From positions 1-37,063 of IMG/VR virus record IMGVR_UViG_3300021961_000269: a stretch of DNA of 37,063 bases. One strand, written 5' to 3'. Positions 1 to 6,705 of this stretch are shown here, in pieces. The translations under genes were made by a program, and so were the position numbers. The notes under the pieces were generated by a model that searched no databases, was not told where the DNA came from, and was given only the letters and a program-made list of their open reading frames with translations. This stretch comes from a virus. Positions within the stretch are counted from its first letter, which is position 1, and each line of letters begins with the position of its first letter.

Positions 1-24
1 GGTACGATTACGATTAAAGGATAA
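1..24 (+). CDS. 3' end of an upstream gene (partial)
   Basis: The first 24 bases read as seven codons (GTITIKG) followed by TAA at 22-24, two bases before the next ATG. The tight spacing fits the operon packing seen throughout the window. Too little is present to say anything about the product; the frame is chosen only because it ends just before the next gene, so it may be coincidental. Confidence 0.35.
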   Translation, partial: GTITIKG

Positions 25-26
25 AA

Positions 27-287
27 ATGCAAACTACTCAATGGCTTCCCATTCGTTCTCAAAATTACTACGGTTGGCAACTTTCTGTTGGCAACATTCC
101 AGAAAACTCTCAAGTCTGGATTGGCAGTAATAGATCAGCTATTCTATATCGTTTAGCTTCTAAATTATTTCATCCTGAAGATCAAACTTATACTTTGACC
201 TTTGAATTAGATGGTACTACAATGCCTCCATTGAAATGCCATCCTAATACAACTTTGTCTGTTAAAGTTTTATCTGCATTAGATTAA
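27..287 (+). CDS. hypothetical protein, 86 aa
   Basis: I do not recognise this protein. An AAAGGA ribosome binding site lies 5 nt before the ATG. The sequence is soluble-looking, with alternating hydrophobic and polar residues suggesting a small beta-rich fold, no cysteines and no membrane segment. It is followed after 2 nt by the next gene, so the two are probably co-transcribed and translationally coupled. Confidence 0.75.
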   Translation: MQTTQWLPIRSQNYYGWQLSVGNIPENSQVWIGSNRSAILYRLASKLFHPEDQTYTLTFELDGTTMPPLKCHPNTTLSVKVLSALD

Positions 288-289
288 TT

Positions 290-586
290 ATGAAAAACTT
301 ATTTATAAAATTTATATCTATTTTTAAAAAGCAAGAGCAGAATACTCCTGACTATCAGTTCATCGTTCATCACTGTCGTGCAACTGATAGAGTGTTCTTT
401 GGTCCATTTAAAAATCATCGTGAACTTGATGAATTTTTTCAAGACCCAAAGAACGCAGGGATTCATTGCGCTGTAGAACTTCTTATTTCTCCAAACGTTT
501 CAAAAGAACGTTATTGGTATAATCCAAACGATTATCTTTTAGAACATCATTCTTACTTATTTGAAAGAGAACCTCTTAATGCCTAG
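290..586 (+). CDS. hypothetical protein, 98 aa
   Basis: Unrecognised. The start is a hydrophobic and basic N-terminal helix (MKNLFIKFISIFKK), amphipathic rather than a clear membrane span, followed by a soluble domain rich in aromatic residues, His and acidic residues. It starts 2 nt after the upstream stop and overlaps the next gene's ATG by 8 nt, placing it in the same operon. No function can be assigned. Confidence 0.75.
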   Translation: MKNLFIKFISIFKKQEQNTPDYQFIVHHCRATDRVFFGPFKNHRELDEFFQDPKNAGIHCAVELLISPNVSKERYWYNPNDYLLEHHSYLFEREPLNA

Positions 587-782
587 GTATAACCTTAATC
601 ATGAAGATGTAAACATCATTGTTGATGCTCTTGATAGAAAAGCTTCTCAAGCTGCTTCTTCTCGAGAGCATACAAGAATTATTTCTTTAAGAGATAGAAT
701 TCTTTTGAAAATTTCCAACAATGATGAAATTGATGTTTGGGCTGCTTTTCAATCTAAAGCAAATATAGATCCTATAAAGTAA
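579..782 (+). CDS. hypothetical protein, 67 aa
   Basis: Unrecognised small, mostly helical and charged protein. I chose the ATG at 579 rather than the in-frame TTG at 561 because a GAAAGAGA purine stretch precedes it at usual spacing and the first residues (MPRYNLNHEDV) look like a genuine start. It overlaps the end of the upstream gene by 8 nt, the short overlap typical of this window. Confidence 0.7.
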   Translation: MPRYNLNHEDVNIIVDALDRKASQAASSREHTRIISLRDRILLKISNNDEIDVWAAFQSKANIDPIK

Positions 783-821
783 AACTCATACAAAATAACA
801 AACTCACATTGGAGCATTATT

Positions 822-1343
822 ATGGGAATGGATGTTTACGGTCGTAAACCTAAAAACGAAAAAGGCGAATACTTTCGCAACAACCTTTGGTGGTGGCGTC
901 CTTTGTGGGGTTATGTTGAAGATAATTACCCAGAAATAGCAGAAAAAGTTCCATATGCCCACTCTAATGATGGCGATGGCTTAAACGCCGTACAGGCTAA
1001 AATTTTAGCTAATAAACTAAAAGCTGATTTGAAATCTGGAAAAGTTAAAAGATATGAAACAGAATATAAAGCTTATGTAGAAAGCCTTCCTATGGAAGAC
1101 TGCCAGTATTGTGAAACTACTGGCAAACGTGCTTGGAACGCTACTCATTTCGCTGTATCCGAATCTGTTAAACAGGATCCTAATGCAGAAATGAATGACA
1201 AAGGCGAATATATTCTAGAGTGCAACTCTTGTAAAGGACTTGGCAAAGTTGAACATTTTTTAAATCATTACCCTTTTGCTGAAGAAAATGTAAAAGAGTT
1301 TGCGGAGTTTTTAGAAAATTCTGGTGGATTTTCTATTTATTAA
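822..1343 (+). CDS. CxxC zinc-motif phage protein, 173 aa
   Basis: The N-terminus (MGMDVYGRKP, then FRNNLWWWRPLW) matches a type of phage and bacterial hypothetical protein I know only as conserved and uncharacterised. Two cysteine pairs, CQYC followed by a TTGKR turn and CNSC followed by KGLGK, resemble half of a DnaJ-type zinc finger (CxxCxGxG) and could bind one zinc ion. A GGAG ribosome binding site precedes the ATG. It is flanked downstream by a structured intergenic RNA. The molecular role is unknown. Confidence 0.8.
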   Translation: MGMDVYGRKPKNEKGEYFRNNLWWWRPLWGYVEDNYPEIAEKVPYAHSNDGDGLNAVQAKILANKLKADLKSGKVKRYETEYKAYVESLPMEDCQYCETTGKRAWNATHFAVSESVKQDPNAEMNDKGEYILECNSCKGLGKVEHFLNHYPFAEENVKEFAEFLENSGGFSIY

Positions 1344-1346
1344 GGT

Positions 1347-1428
1347 TTAGCCAGTGCATGGCATATGGGAACTTAAATGATACATCAACTGTGTATAGAG
1401 TAAAATCTATCGTATCATCACTGGCTAA
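1347..1428 (+). ncRNA. structured intergenic RNA, nested stem-loop
   Basis: The intergenic DNA folds into a nested structure. A perfect 10-bp outer stem pairs 1347-1356 (TTAGCCAGTG) with 1419-1428. A 7-bp stem pairs 1377-1383 (ATGATAC) with 1412-1418, directly stacked on the 3' side of the outer stem. A small inner hairpin pairs 1395-1399 with 1406-1410 around a GTAAAA loop. There is no T-run after it, so it is not a standard terminator. The layout resembles the second structured element at 1905-1981. It may be a cis element in the mRNA or a small RNA; its function is unknown. Confidence 0.5.
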
Positions 1429-1459
1429 TTAATTTATAAAATCAATATTAGGAGAATAT

Positions 1460-1894
1460 ATGGCTAAGAAAGCTATACCAAACAACTTTGAAAACACATA
1501 TCTTATTTTTTATAATATTTTAGAAGACGGTACTAAAGATGTTCTTTGGTTTAAGTCTATCCAAAAAGCAAAAAATAAAGATGGTGATTTCTTAAGCTTT
1601 TTCGCAGTACCATCTAGCAAGTATGGAATCAGAATTCCAAAGAACGCCACTCACTGGTGTCTTGCTATTCTAGGCGGAGAAAAAGCGAATGTTCTAATAG
1701 ATGATTCTATTGCAGAACCAATGACTAAAAATGAATATCATTTAGTAGATGATATTTATGTACATTTTAATCGTTACGAAAAAAATGTAAAATTTATGAT
1801 TGGTATGTCAGCTGAAGAATATTCTAAGAATAAATCTAAAGCTCGCAACAATATCAATTCTGAACTAACTAAAGTCAGTCAACTTTTGAACTAG
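1460..1894 (+). CDS. hypothetical protein, 144 aa
   Basis: Unrecognised. A clear TTAGGAGAATAT ribosome binding site precedes the ATG. The protein starts basic (MAKKAIPNNF), is mixed alpha/beta with no cysteine pairs apart from single residues, and ends in a charged helix. It stands alone between two structured intergenic RNAs (1347-1428 and 1905-1981), which suggests separate expression or processing from its neighbours. Confidence 0.75.
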   Translation: MAKKAIPNNFENTYLIFYNILEDGTKDVLWFKSIQKAKNKDGDFLSFFAVPSSKYGIRIPKNATHWCLAILGGEKANVLIDDSIAEPMTKNEYHLVDDIYVHFNRYEKNVKFMIGMSAEEYSKNKSKARNNINSELTKVSQLLN

Positions 1895-1904
1895 TAAAAT
1901 TTAT

Positions 1905-1981
1905 GATAGTAGCGCATTTACCTGTTGGTAATGATAGAATATAAATGCGTAATACGAATAGTATTTTCTATCACTACTATC
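1905..1981 (+). ncRNA. predicted three-helix pseudoknot RNA
   Basis: Three perfect 8-bp helices fit in 77 nt. Helix A pairs 1905-1912 (GATAGTAG) with 1974-1981. Helix B pairs 1913-1920 (CGCATTTA) with 1942-1949. Helix C pairs 1932-1939 (TGATAGAA) with 1966-1973. B and C cross, so together they form an H-type pseudoknot closed by A; A and B are contiguous on the 5' side and C and A on the 3' side, which allows stacking. A GGAG ribosome binding site and a 47-codon gene follow. It could be a riboswitch-like element, ribozyme or stable small RNA. I cannot match it to a known family. Confidence 0.6.
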
Positions 1982-2008
1982 GCCTATTAAAGAAAAGGAG
2001 TAAATACC

Positions 2009-2152
2009 ATGAATAAACCAGCTGTCTTCAAAGACTATGGTCAAGAGTCATTTACTCTTGCTCAAATAAAAGCTTATCGTAAACAAGACGAGCAGGATCG
2101 TAAAGATAAGCAAAAGTCTAAATCAAAAACTAATCGAATACGCACCAAATAA
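2009..2152 (+). CDS. small basic protein, 47 aa
   Basis: ATG preceded by AAAAGGAG. The protein begins with a mixed stretch (MNKPAVFKDYGQESFTLAQ) and ends in a run of Lys, Arg, Gln and Ser, giving a strongly basic and probably disordered tail that could contact nucleic acid. Its leader carries the pseudoknot RNA at 1905-1981, which may control it. Function unknown. Confidence 0.6.
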   Translation: MNKPAVFKDYGQESFTLAQIKAYRKQDEQDRKDKQKSKSKTNRIRTK

Positions 2153-2157
2153 GACAC

Positions 2158-2233
2158 AGGGCGGTATACCCTCACTCTTATAAAGTGTAGAAAGGTTAGT
2201 TGGTCCACGTGGGTTCAATCCCCACCCGCCCTA
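2158..2233 (+). tRNA. degenerate or atypical tRNA-like element (Ile-UAU?)
   Basis: The ends form a perfect 7-bp acceptor stem (2158-2164 with 2226-2232) and a perfect 5-bp T arm (2209-2213 with 2221-2225, loop TTCAATC), plus a discriminator base, so the 3' half is tRNA-like. A CACT/AGTG hairpin with loop CTTATAA (anticodon TAT) sits only about 8 nt after the acceptor strand. There is no normal D arm at its expected place; a D-arm-like GGTTAGTTGGTCC lies instead between the anticodon-like and T arms. It may be a decayed tRNA-Ile, a rearranged tRNA, or a tRNA-like processing signal. Confidence 0.4.
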
Positions 2234-2246
2234 CTAAGGAAGTCTT

Positions 2247-2432
2247 ATGAAAGACTTAATACCTTTTACAGATATTCATCCAGATATACAAATGGATTTT
2301 ATTGAAAAAGCTTATAACTATCTTATAGATATGGCTCGTATTGAATTTCTTGATATTCCCATGGAAGATCATCCGCAGTATGAATTAATCTGCGATGTTG
2401 CTGAGGAATTCTATACTGGAGATAGAACATGA
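2247..2432 (+). CDS. hypothetical acidic protein, 61 aa
   Basis: Unrecognised. A small, acidic, helical protein without cysteines or membrane segment, preceded by AAGGAAG. It overlaps the next gene by ATGA (2429-2432), indicating translational coupling. No function assigned. Confidence 0.7.
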   Translation: MKDLIPFTDIHPDIQMDFIEKAYNYLIDMARIEFLDIPMEDHPQYELICDVAEEFYTGDRT

Positions 2433-2791
2433 AAGATTACACAAAAATTTTAAAAGAGATTTCTTCTATGATAGAATCAGAAAAGAAATCAATTGAATTT
2501 ACTGCCAATACAATATCTGAATTAATAGATACATCTATTTTGGCATACAATGATATTAAACAAATCGACAAAGGTTTTAGTATGGAAAAAATTAATTCTA
2601 TACTAATTTCTTTGGAAGTCTTTGCTCAATCAGTAATAGATATATGTAATAAATTTATTGCTGATAATATATCTAATCAAGACTTTGTTCATGTTCTGTC
2701 TAGACTAAAAGATTTGCACGCTTCTATGCTAGCAAACTTAATTATTCTTAGAACAGATTCAAATGATTTATATCAAGATAACTTAGATTGA
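2429..2791 (+). CDS. hypothetical helical protein, 120 aa
   Basis: Unrecognised. Almost entirely helical with heptad-like spacing of Ile and Leu and many charged residues, so it may form a coiled coil or four-helix bundle. It is coupled to the preceding gene through an ATGA overlap and is followed by an 83-nt spacer containing a C5T7 tract but no hairpin. Confidence 0.7.
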   Translation: MKDYTKILKEISSMIESEKKSIEFTANTISELIDTSILAYNDIKQIDKGFSMEKINSILISLEVFAQSVIDICNKFIADNISNQDFVHVLSRLKDLHASMLANLIILRTDSNDLYQDNLD

Positions 2792-2874
2792 TTTATTACT
2801 AAGCCCCCTTTTTTTACAAACTATACGCACATTCATACAGAATTCTGCTCTTCTCAAACTATATAGAGGATATT

Positions 2875-3543
2875 ATGAATTATAACGATGATGATATTTT
2901 TTCTCAAAATGATGATGATATTTTTGAAGATCATAACGATTCTTCTCAAAAAATAACTGACGCACTTTCCAGTCACATCAAATCAGAACACGGAATGCAA
3001 ATAGATTCCGACATATTAAAAGATATTGTTTCTGATAATGTTCGGGCAAAACTTGTAATAGCTATTCTTGAAGCTGCTGGCAATTGGGAAACTCAAGCAA
3101 GCAAAACTGCTTCTTCTAAAGCTATTCATTTAATTCTAGATGAGTTAACTAATAATCGTTATTCTAAAGTTTATGAATACTATCGCATAGAAGTTATTCT
3201 TACTCAAAGAAAAGTTGTTTCTAAAGTTCTAAAAGAACTTAGCTCTGGAGATATTGAAGATCTCAAAGAGATTAAAGACAAACTTAATTTAGATATAACA
3301 CCTACATTTTTAGTTACTTACTTCCATACTTTTTCTAACATTATTGATTATACACTAAATAAAGATAGAAAACTTTATATGGCTTTATCTAAAGAATTGA
3401 ATCTTCCTGTAGAGCAATCCATTCTTTATGATGAAGTAGACAATCAAGGTATTCCTACTTCTAAAGCTTTTAGTCTTCATAGAGTAGCTAAGACACTAAA
3501 TAAAACTTATTTAGATTCTATTCTTAATAAAACGGAATCTTAA
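2875..3543 (+). CDS. hypothetical protein, 222 aa
   Basis: Unrecognised. The first 25 residues hold a twice-repeated acidic motif (DDDIFSQN, then DDDIFEDH), probably disordered; the rest is helical. A GAGGATATT ribosome binding site precedes the ATG. It contains one in-frame CGG codon (3043-3045, followed by G) read normally as Arg, which is a useful contrast to the frame-breaking CGG sites elsewhere. The stop directly abuts the next ATG. Confidence 0.75.
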   Translation: MNYNDDDIFSQNDDDIFEDHNDSSQKITDALSSHIKSEHGMQIDSDILKDIVSDNVRAKLVIAILEAAGNWETQASKTASSKAIHLILDELTNNRYSKVYEYYRIEVILTQRKVVSKVLKELSSGDIEDLKEIKDKLNLDITPTFLVTYFHTFSNIIDYTLNKDRKLYMALSKELNLPVEQSILYDEVDNQGIPTSKAFSLHRVAKTLNKTYLDSILNKTES

Positions 3544-4068
3544 ATGATTACTTTTTTAAAACACAAATATGATGATTATTGGGAAAAATCTTTTTGGCCA
3601 AAAATTCAAATATTTGATAAATATTTTTTATTAAAAAATGATCATAAATCTCAAGTAAAATTAATATACTCTATATTAACTGCTTTAGCTATAGCTGAAC
3701 TTAACTATGTTTTTTTAGATTTACCCTTAGCTTTGCTTATGACTTTTATTTTAATTATACATGAACTTGGTCATTATATTTATGCAAAAGCATTTAATGC
3801 TAAACCATCATATCCTTTGTTTATACCAATACCATTTTTCGCTGTAGGTATAACACATATTGTTGATATGAAGATTGAACATATTCCTACCATAGCTTTA
3901 GCTGGAATATTTACATCTTTAATTTATTTAACAATAATGTTTATTTATAATTCTTTATTGTTATTTATGAATCCATTTCTTATATTAACTTCTATTGTTT
4001 TTTCTTTTGTATTTAATTACTTTGGATCAGACGGAAGAAAATATAAATCAGCTAAACAAAAAATTTAA
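3544..4068 (+). CDS. M50/S2P-type membrane metalloprotease, 174 aa
   Basis: Predicted intramembrane zinc protease. A hydrophobic segment carries HELGH (HExxH with the catalytic Glu and two zinc-ligand His), followed by a second hydrophobic region (PLFIPIPFFAVGITH) and further membrane spans. Near the C-terminus NYFGSDG takes the place of the N-x-P-D-G zinc-ligand motif of site-2 proteases. The length suits a minimal S2P core lacking PDZ domains. It begins one base after the upstream stop. In phage it might cleave host membrane regulators or phage membrane proteins; that is inference. Confidence 0.75.
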   Translation: MITFLKHKYDDYWEKSFWPKIQIFDKYFLLKNDHKSQVKLIYSILTALAIAELNYVFLDLPLALLMTFILIIHELGHYIYAKAFNAKPSYPLFIPIPFFAVGITHIVDMKIEHIPTIALAGIFTSLIYLTIMFIYNSLLLFMNPFLILTSIVFSFVFNYFGSDGRKYKSAKQKI

Positions 4069-4079
4069 GGAGCACTACT

Positions 4080-4256
4080 GTGCATTTACTTATACTTCCT
4101 TTTGTAGCAGTTGGTTTGACTAGTAAGTATTTATCTAATCGGCTAGTCAAGCAAAATGCTGCATATGATGAACAAATGCAAATTGATTATATTTTTGCAA
4201 GTATCGTAAATTCCATTGATCTAGAGGACGAAAAGAATGAAAAAAACCAAATATGA
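4080..4256 (+). CDS. small membrane-anchored protein, 58 aa (GTG start)
   Basis: A GTG start sits 7 nt after an AAGGAG site. The N-terminus (HLLILPFVAVGLTSKYL) is one membrane span, followed by an acidic cytoplasmic tail. It ends 20 nt inside the next gene in another frame. It contains an in-frame CGG (4140-4142, followed by C) that must be read normally for the frame to remain open. It fills the gap between the protease and the next gene; a partner role is conceivable but unsupported. Confidence 0.55.
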   Translation: MHLLILPFVAVGLTSKYLSNRLVKQNAAYDEQMQIDYIFASIVNSIDLEDEKNEKNQI

Positions 4257-4437
4257 TGAAATAAAATTATTCTTAGACAATTCTTTTTACGATATTCAAG
4301 CTGGTCCATTAGATCAGTCTTATGTACTTAAAGTACTTACAAAAATGCTGGTCGGTGCTTCTACCGCTGTATGGTCTTTTATAGAATTGAAAGACTATCT
4401 TAAGATTGCAAGAAAATATAGAGGTTATCAAAAATGA
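4237..4437 (+). CDS. hypothetical protein, 66 aa
   Basis: Unrecognised. The ATG is preceded by GAGGACGAAAAG. The central stretch (VLTKMLVGASTAVWSFIEL) is hydrophobic enough to be a membrane or buried helix; the ends are basic. It overlaps the next gene by ATGA and the previous gene by 20 nt, so it lies in the same operon as the M50-type protease. Confidence 0.65.
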   Translation: MKKTKYDEIKLFLDNSFYDIQAGPLDQSYVLKVLTKMLVGASTAVWSFIELKDYLKIARKYRGYQK

Positions 4438-4802
4438 CTAATAACTCTCCAATTACTTCTTTTACTTTTTCAATGGAAACTGCTAATAAAAGTAAAGAAG
4501 AAATTTTTACTAAAGTTAAGAGTTTGAGTGATCGTATAGACAAAATTGTTAATCAATTTACAATTGACGACATGCCTATACTAAAACCTATTCTTAATAT
4601 AACTCATTCTAAAAATGATCTTAAACGCTTAGCTAAAGCTCTTGATAGAGTTGCAGATATTATTGAAGTTCACGATGCTTTGGAAAGTAAACTTAAAGTT
4701 CTTGAACTTGCTCAAAACGAACCTCATTGGTTTGCTGCAGCTTTTGGCGACTTTGAAAAAGACATTGATTCTGCTATTGATAAACTAATATCTGGAGATT
4801 AA
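4434..4802 (+). CDS. hypothetical helical protein, 122 aa
   Basis: Unrecognised. A charged, helical protein with long amphipathic stretches and no cysteines. It is coupled to the upstream gene (ATGA) and ends 4 nt before the predicted E2-like gene, so it may be the first gene of the ubiquitin-like cassette or simply adjacent to it. Confidence 0.7.
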   Translation: MTNNSPITSFTFSMETANKSKEEIFTKVKSLSDRIDKIVNQFTIDDMPILKPILNITHSKNDLKRLAKALDRVADIIEVHDALESKLKVLELAQNEPHWFAAAFGDFEKDIDSAIDKLISGD

Positions 4803-4806
4803 TATT

Positions 4807-6699
4807 ATGATAGACTATTCTATTATTAATGATGAACAAGCAAAACATGTTGCTGTTCGCGGAACTGTTAAATCGTTTAATCTTGACCATGTCACAGATA
4901 AAGATTTAACTTCATTTTTTACAAACTTATCTAAATATGCACACGTAGATACAGGCTTATTGCCTTTGGATGGTACTGGTTTACTTGCTTATCGTCAAGC
5001 TGCAAACCATGCTCAAATAGTTGTTCAACACGCTCCAGGAATTTCTAGGATTCTTTGGGGTCAGCATGAAGGTGATTCTTCTGCTAAAACTTATATGCTT
5101 GCACAACCATATAGAATTATTATTGGAGATATTTTAAATGGTAATTTTTATGGTGCAAGAATATTTTATTCAATTAATCCTATAACATCTCCTTCTCAAC
5201 AACTATATCACGTTAATCTTCCAAACATTAATTGTCGTGGATATCGTGGAAATGGAGTAGGTTGGGTCTGTTTGTATCATCGAGACGACTGGACTCAAAT
5301 TCCTTTAGGCGAAAAAGTTTCTAGACTTATTGAACGTTGCTCTGGCTCAGAAGCATACAATGATGCTAATATGTCAGAAACTGATGGTCCCCGCTTCTAT
5401 GCTTCTCACGGTAAGCCTAGTTATATTATTAATCCAAGCGAATGGGAACAAAAGACCCAAGAAGAAGGGTTTATATGGACTTTGCAGGAAGATCTTTGGA
5501 TTCCTATCTTAGTTAAAGATAGGGATAATCAAGGTCAACATTTTAATGGAGGTATTCCATTAACTTTAGGAATGGCTCTTACTGGAGACTATCAAGCTTA
5601 TTATACTGATAGAGAGCACACAAAACCAGTAAATGCAATTGCTCGTGATGATAAAGAATACTCTTCTTTGCAATCTTTCACTATAATTAAGCAAGCTTAT
5701 ACTGAAGCTCCACCTTTAAATTCTAATCAAGAATTTATGAATCCTTATATGCGTGCTCAAGAGATTAGAGAACAATACGCTCAAACAACATCTGGTTTTA
5801 GTCAAGTGACTGATCAGGATGAAGATGAAGATTCTTTCTTTACATGCAATACTTGCGAAAGCACATATTCTTATGAGGACACTGAACACTATACTCATAG
5901 TGACAATACAACTCATTGTCAATCATGTTTTGAAGAATATTTTGTTTATTGCGAATATCATGATGTTCATCTTCATAGCGACGATGCTATATATATAGAT
6001 GAATATGACGCATATATTCCAAACGATGAAGTATATAATTGCCCTAGTTGCGATTCAATGTTTTACCTTGATGCCAATGAAAGCAACACTCGCCACAGAA
6101 TCTTTTTGCACGGCCCAACTTCTCAATACAATCTATGCACCGTTTGTCTAGATAATGATTCAAGTATTCCTCAAGCAAAATGCCAACAGTGTAATGGATT
6201 AATTCCTTTACATGAAGAATATCAACACGAAGGACTATATACTCATATCAAATATATTGATATTGTAGATAACATTCCTACAGTTGTCACTAAGCATTTC
6301 CATGCTTATCCTTGTGCTTCCCACAGTAATGTTGTAAATAATTCTTCTATTTGTCCTTGTGGGAACCTCAGAGATAATCCATCATTTTTGCTAGGTGATG
6401 ATGTTCAATCTTTTGAATACTTTGTTGAGAACGGTTCTTTTAACGATATAGACGAACATGCTTACCTACCTGTCTCAAAAGACTTTACTAGTTTTAACCC
6501 TCTAAAACTAATAGCAGATCATAATAACATAACCCTAACAGAATCCCAGTATGCAAATGCGTGCGGATATGTTAATGCTTGTAAAAGCTGTGTTTGCGTG
6601 AATCAAGATACTAAACAAGTAAGTTTTGATGCTTCAAAATTTGATATCAATAATTTTGAAGCTTTAAAACAACTACATAATAATTCAATTGAAGGATGA
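4807..6699 (+). CDS. predicted E2-like protein with C-terminal zinc fingers, 630 aa
   Basis: First protein of the ubiquitin-like cassette. Residues about 80-260 contain LPN (138-140), then GVGWVCLYH with Cys155. This resembles the pattern I recall for PRTRC protein B / Prok-E2 family D (a PxN turn followed by a VC-G/W motif), so Cys155 could be a thioester cysteine. From residue 347 there are repeated cysteine pairs (CNTC, HCQSC, NCPSC, LCTVC, KCQQC, CPCG) with interspersed His, i.e. several treble-clef, LIM or RING-like zinc sites. An E2 fused to a zinc-binding, possibly E3-like, region would be notable. Four genes of the same direction follow (JAMM, E1, Ubl, AAA+). The E2 call is inferred from motif and context; the zinc binding is much more certain. 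Confidence 0.6.
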   Translation: MIDYSIINDEQAKHVAVRGTVKSFNLDHVTDKDLTSFFTNLSKYAHVDTGLLPLDGTGLLAYRQAANHAQIVVQHAPGISRILWGQHEGDSSAKTYMLAQPYRIIIGDILNGNFYGARIFYSINPITSPSQQLYHVNLPNINCRGYRGNGVGWVCLYHRDDWTQIPLGEKVSRLIERCSGSEAYNDANMSETDGPRFYASHGKPSYIINPSEWEQKTQEEGFIWTLQEDLWIPILVKDRDNQGQHFNGGIPLTLGMALTGDYQAYYTDREHTKPVNAIARDDKEYSSLQSFTIIKQAYTEAPPLNSNQEFMNPYMRAQEIREQYAQTTSGFSQVTDQDEDEDSFFTCNTCESTYSYEDTEHYTHSDNTTHCQSCFEEYFVYCEYHDVHLHSDDAIYIDEYDAYIPNDEVYNCPSCDSMFYLDANESNTRHRIFLHGPTSQYNLCTVCLDNDSSIPQAKCQQCNGLIPLHEEYQHEGLYTHIKYIDIVDNIPTVVTKHFHAYPCASHSNVVNNSSICPCGNLRDNPSFLLGDDVQSFEYFVENGSFNDIDEHAYLPVSKDFTSFNPLKLIADHNNITLTESQYANACGYVNACKSCVCVNQDTKQVSFDASKFDINNFEALKQLHNNSIEG

Positions 6700-6705
6700 C
6701 ATTAT

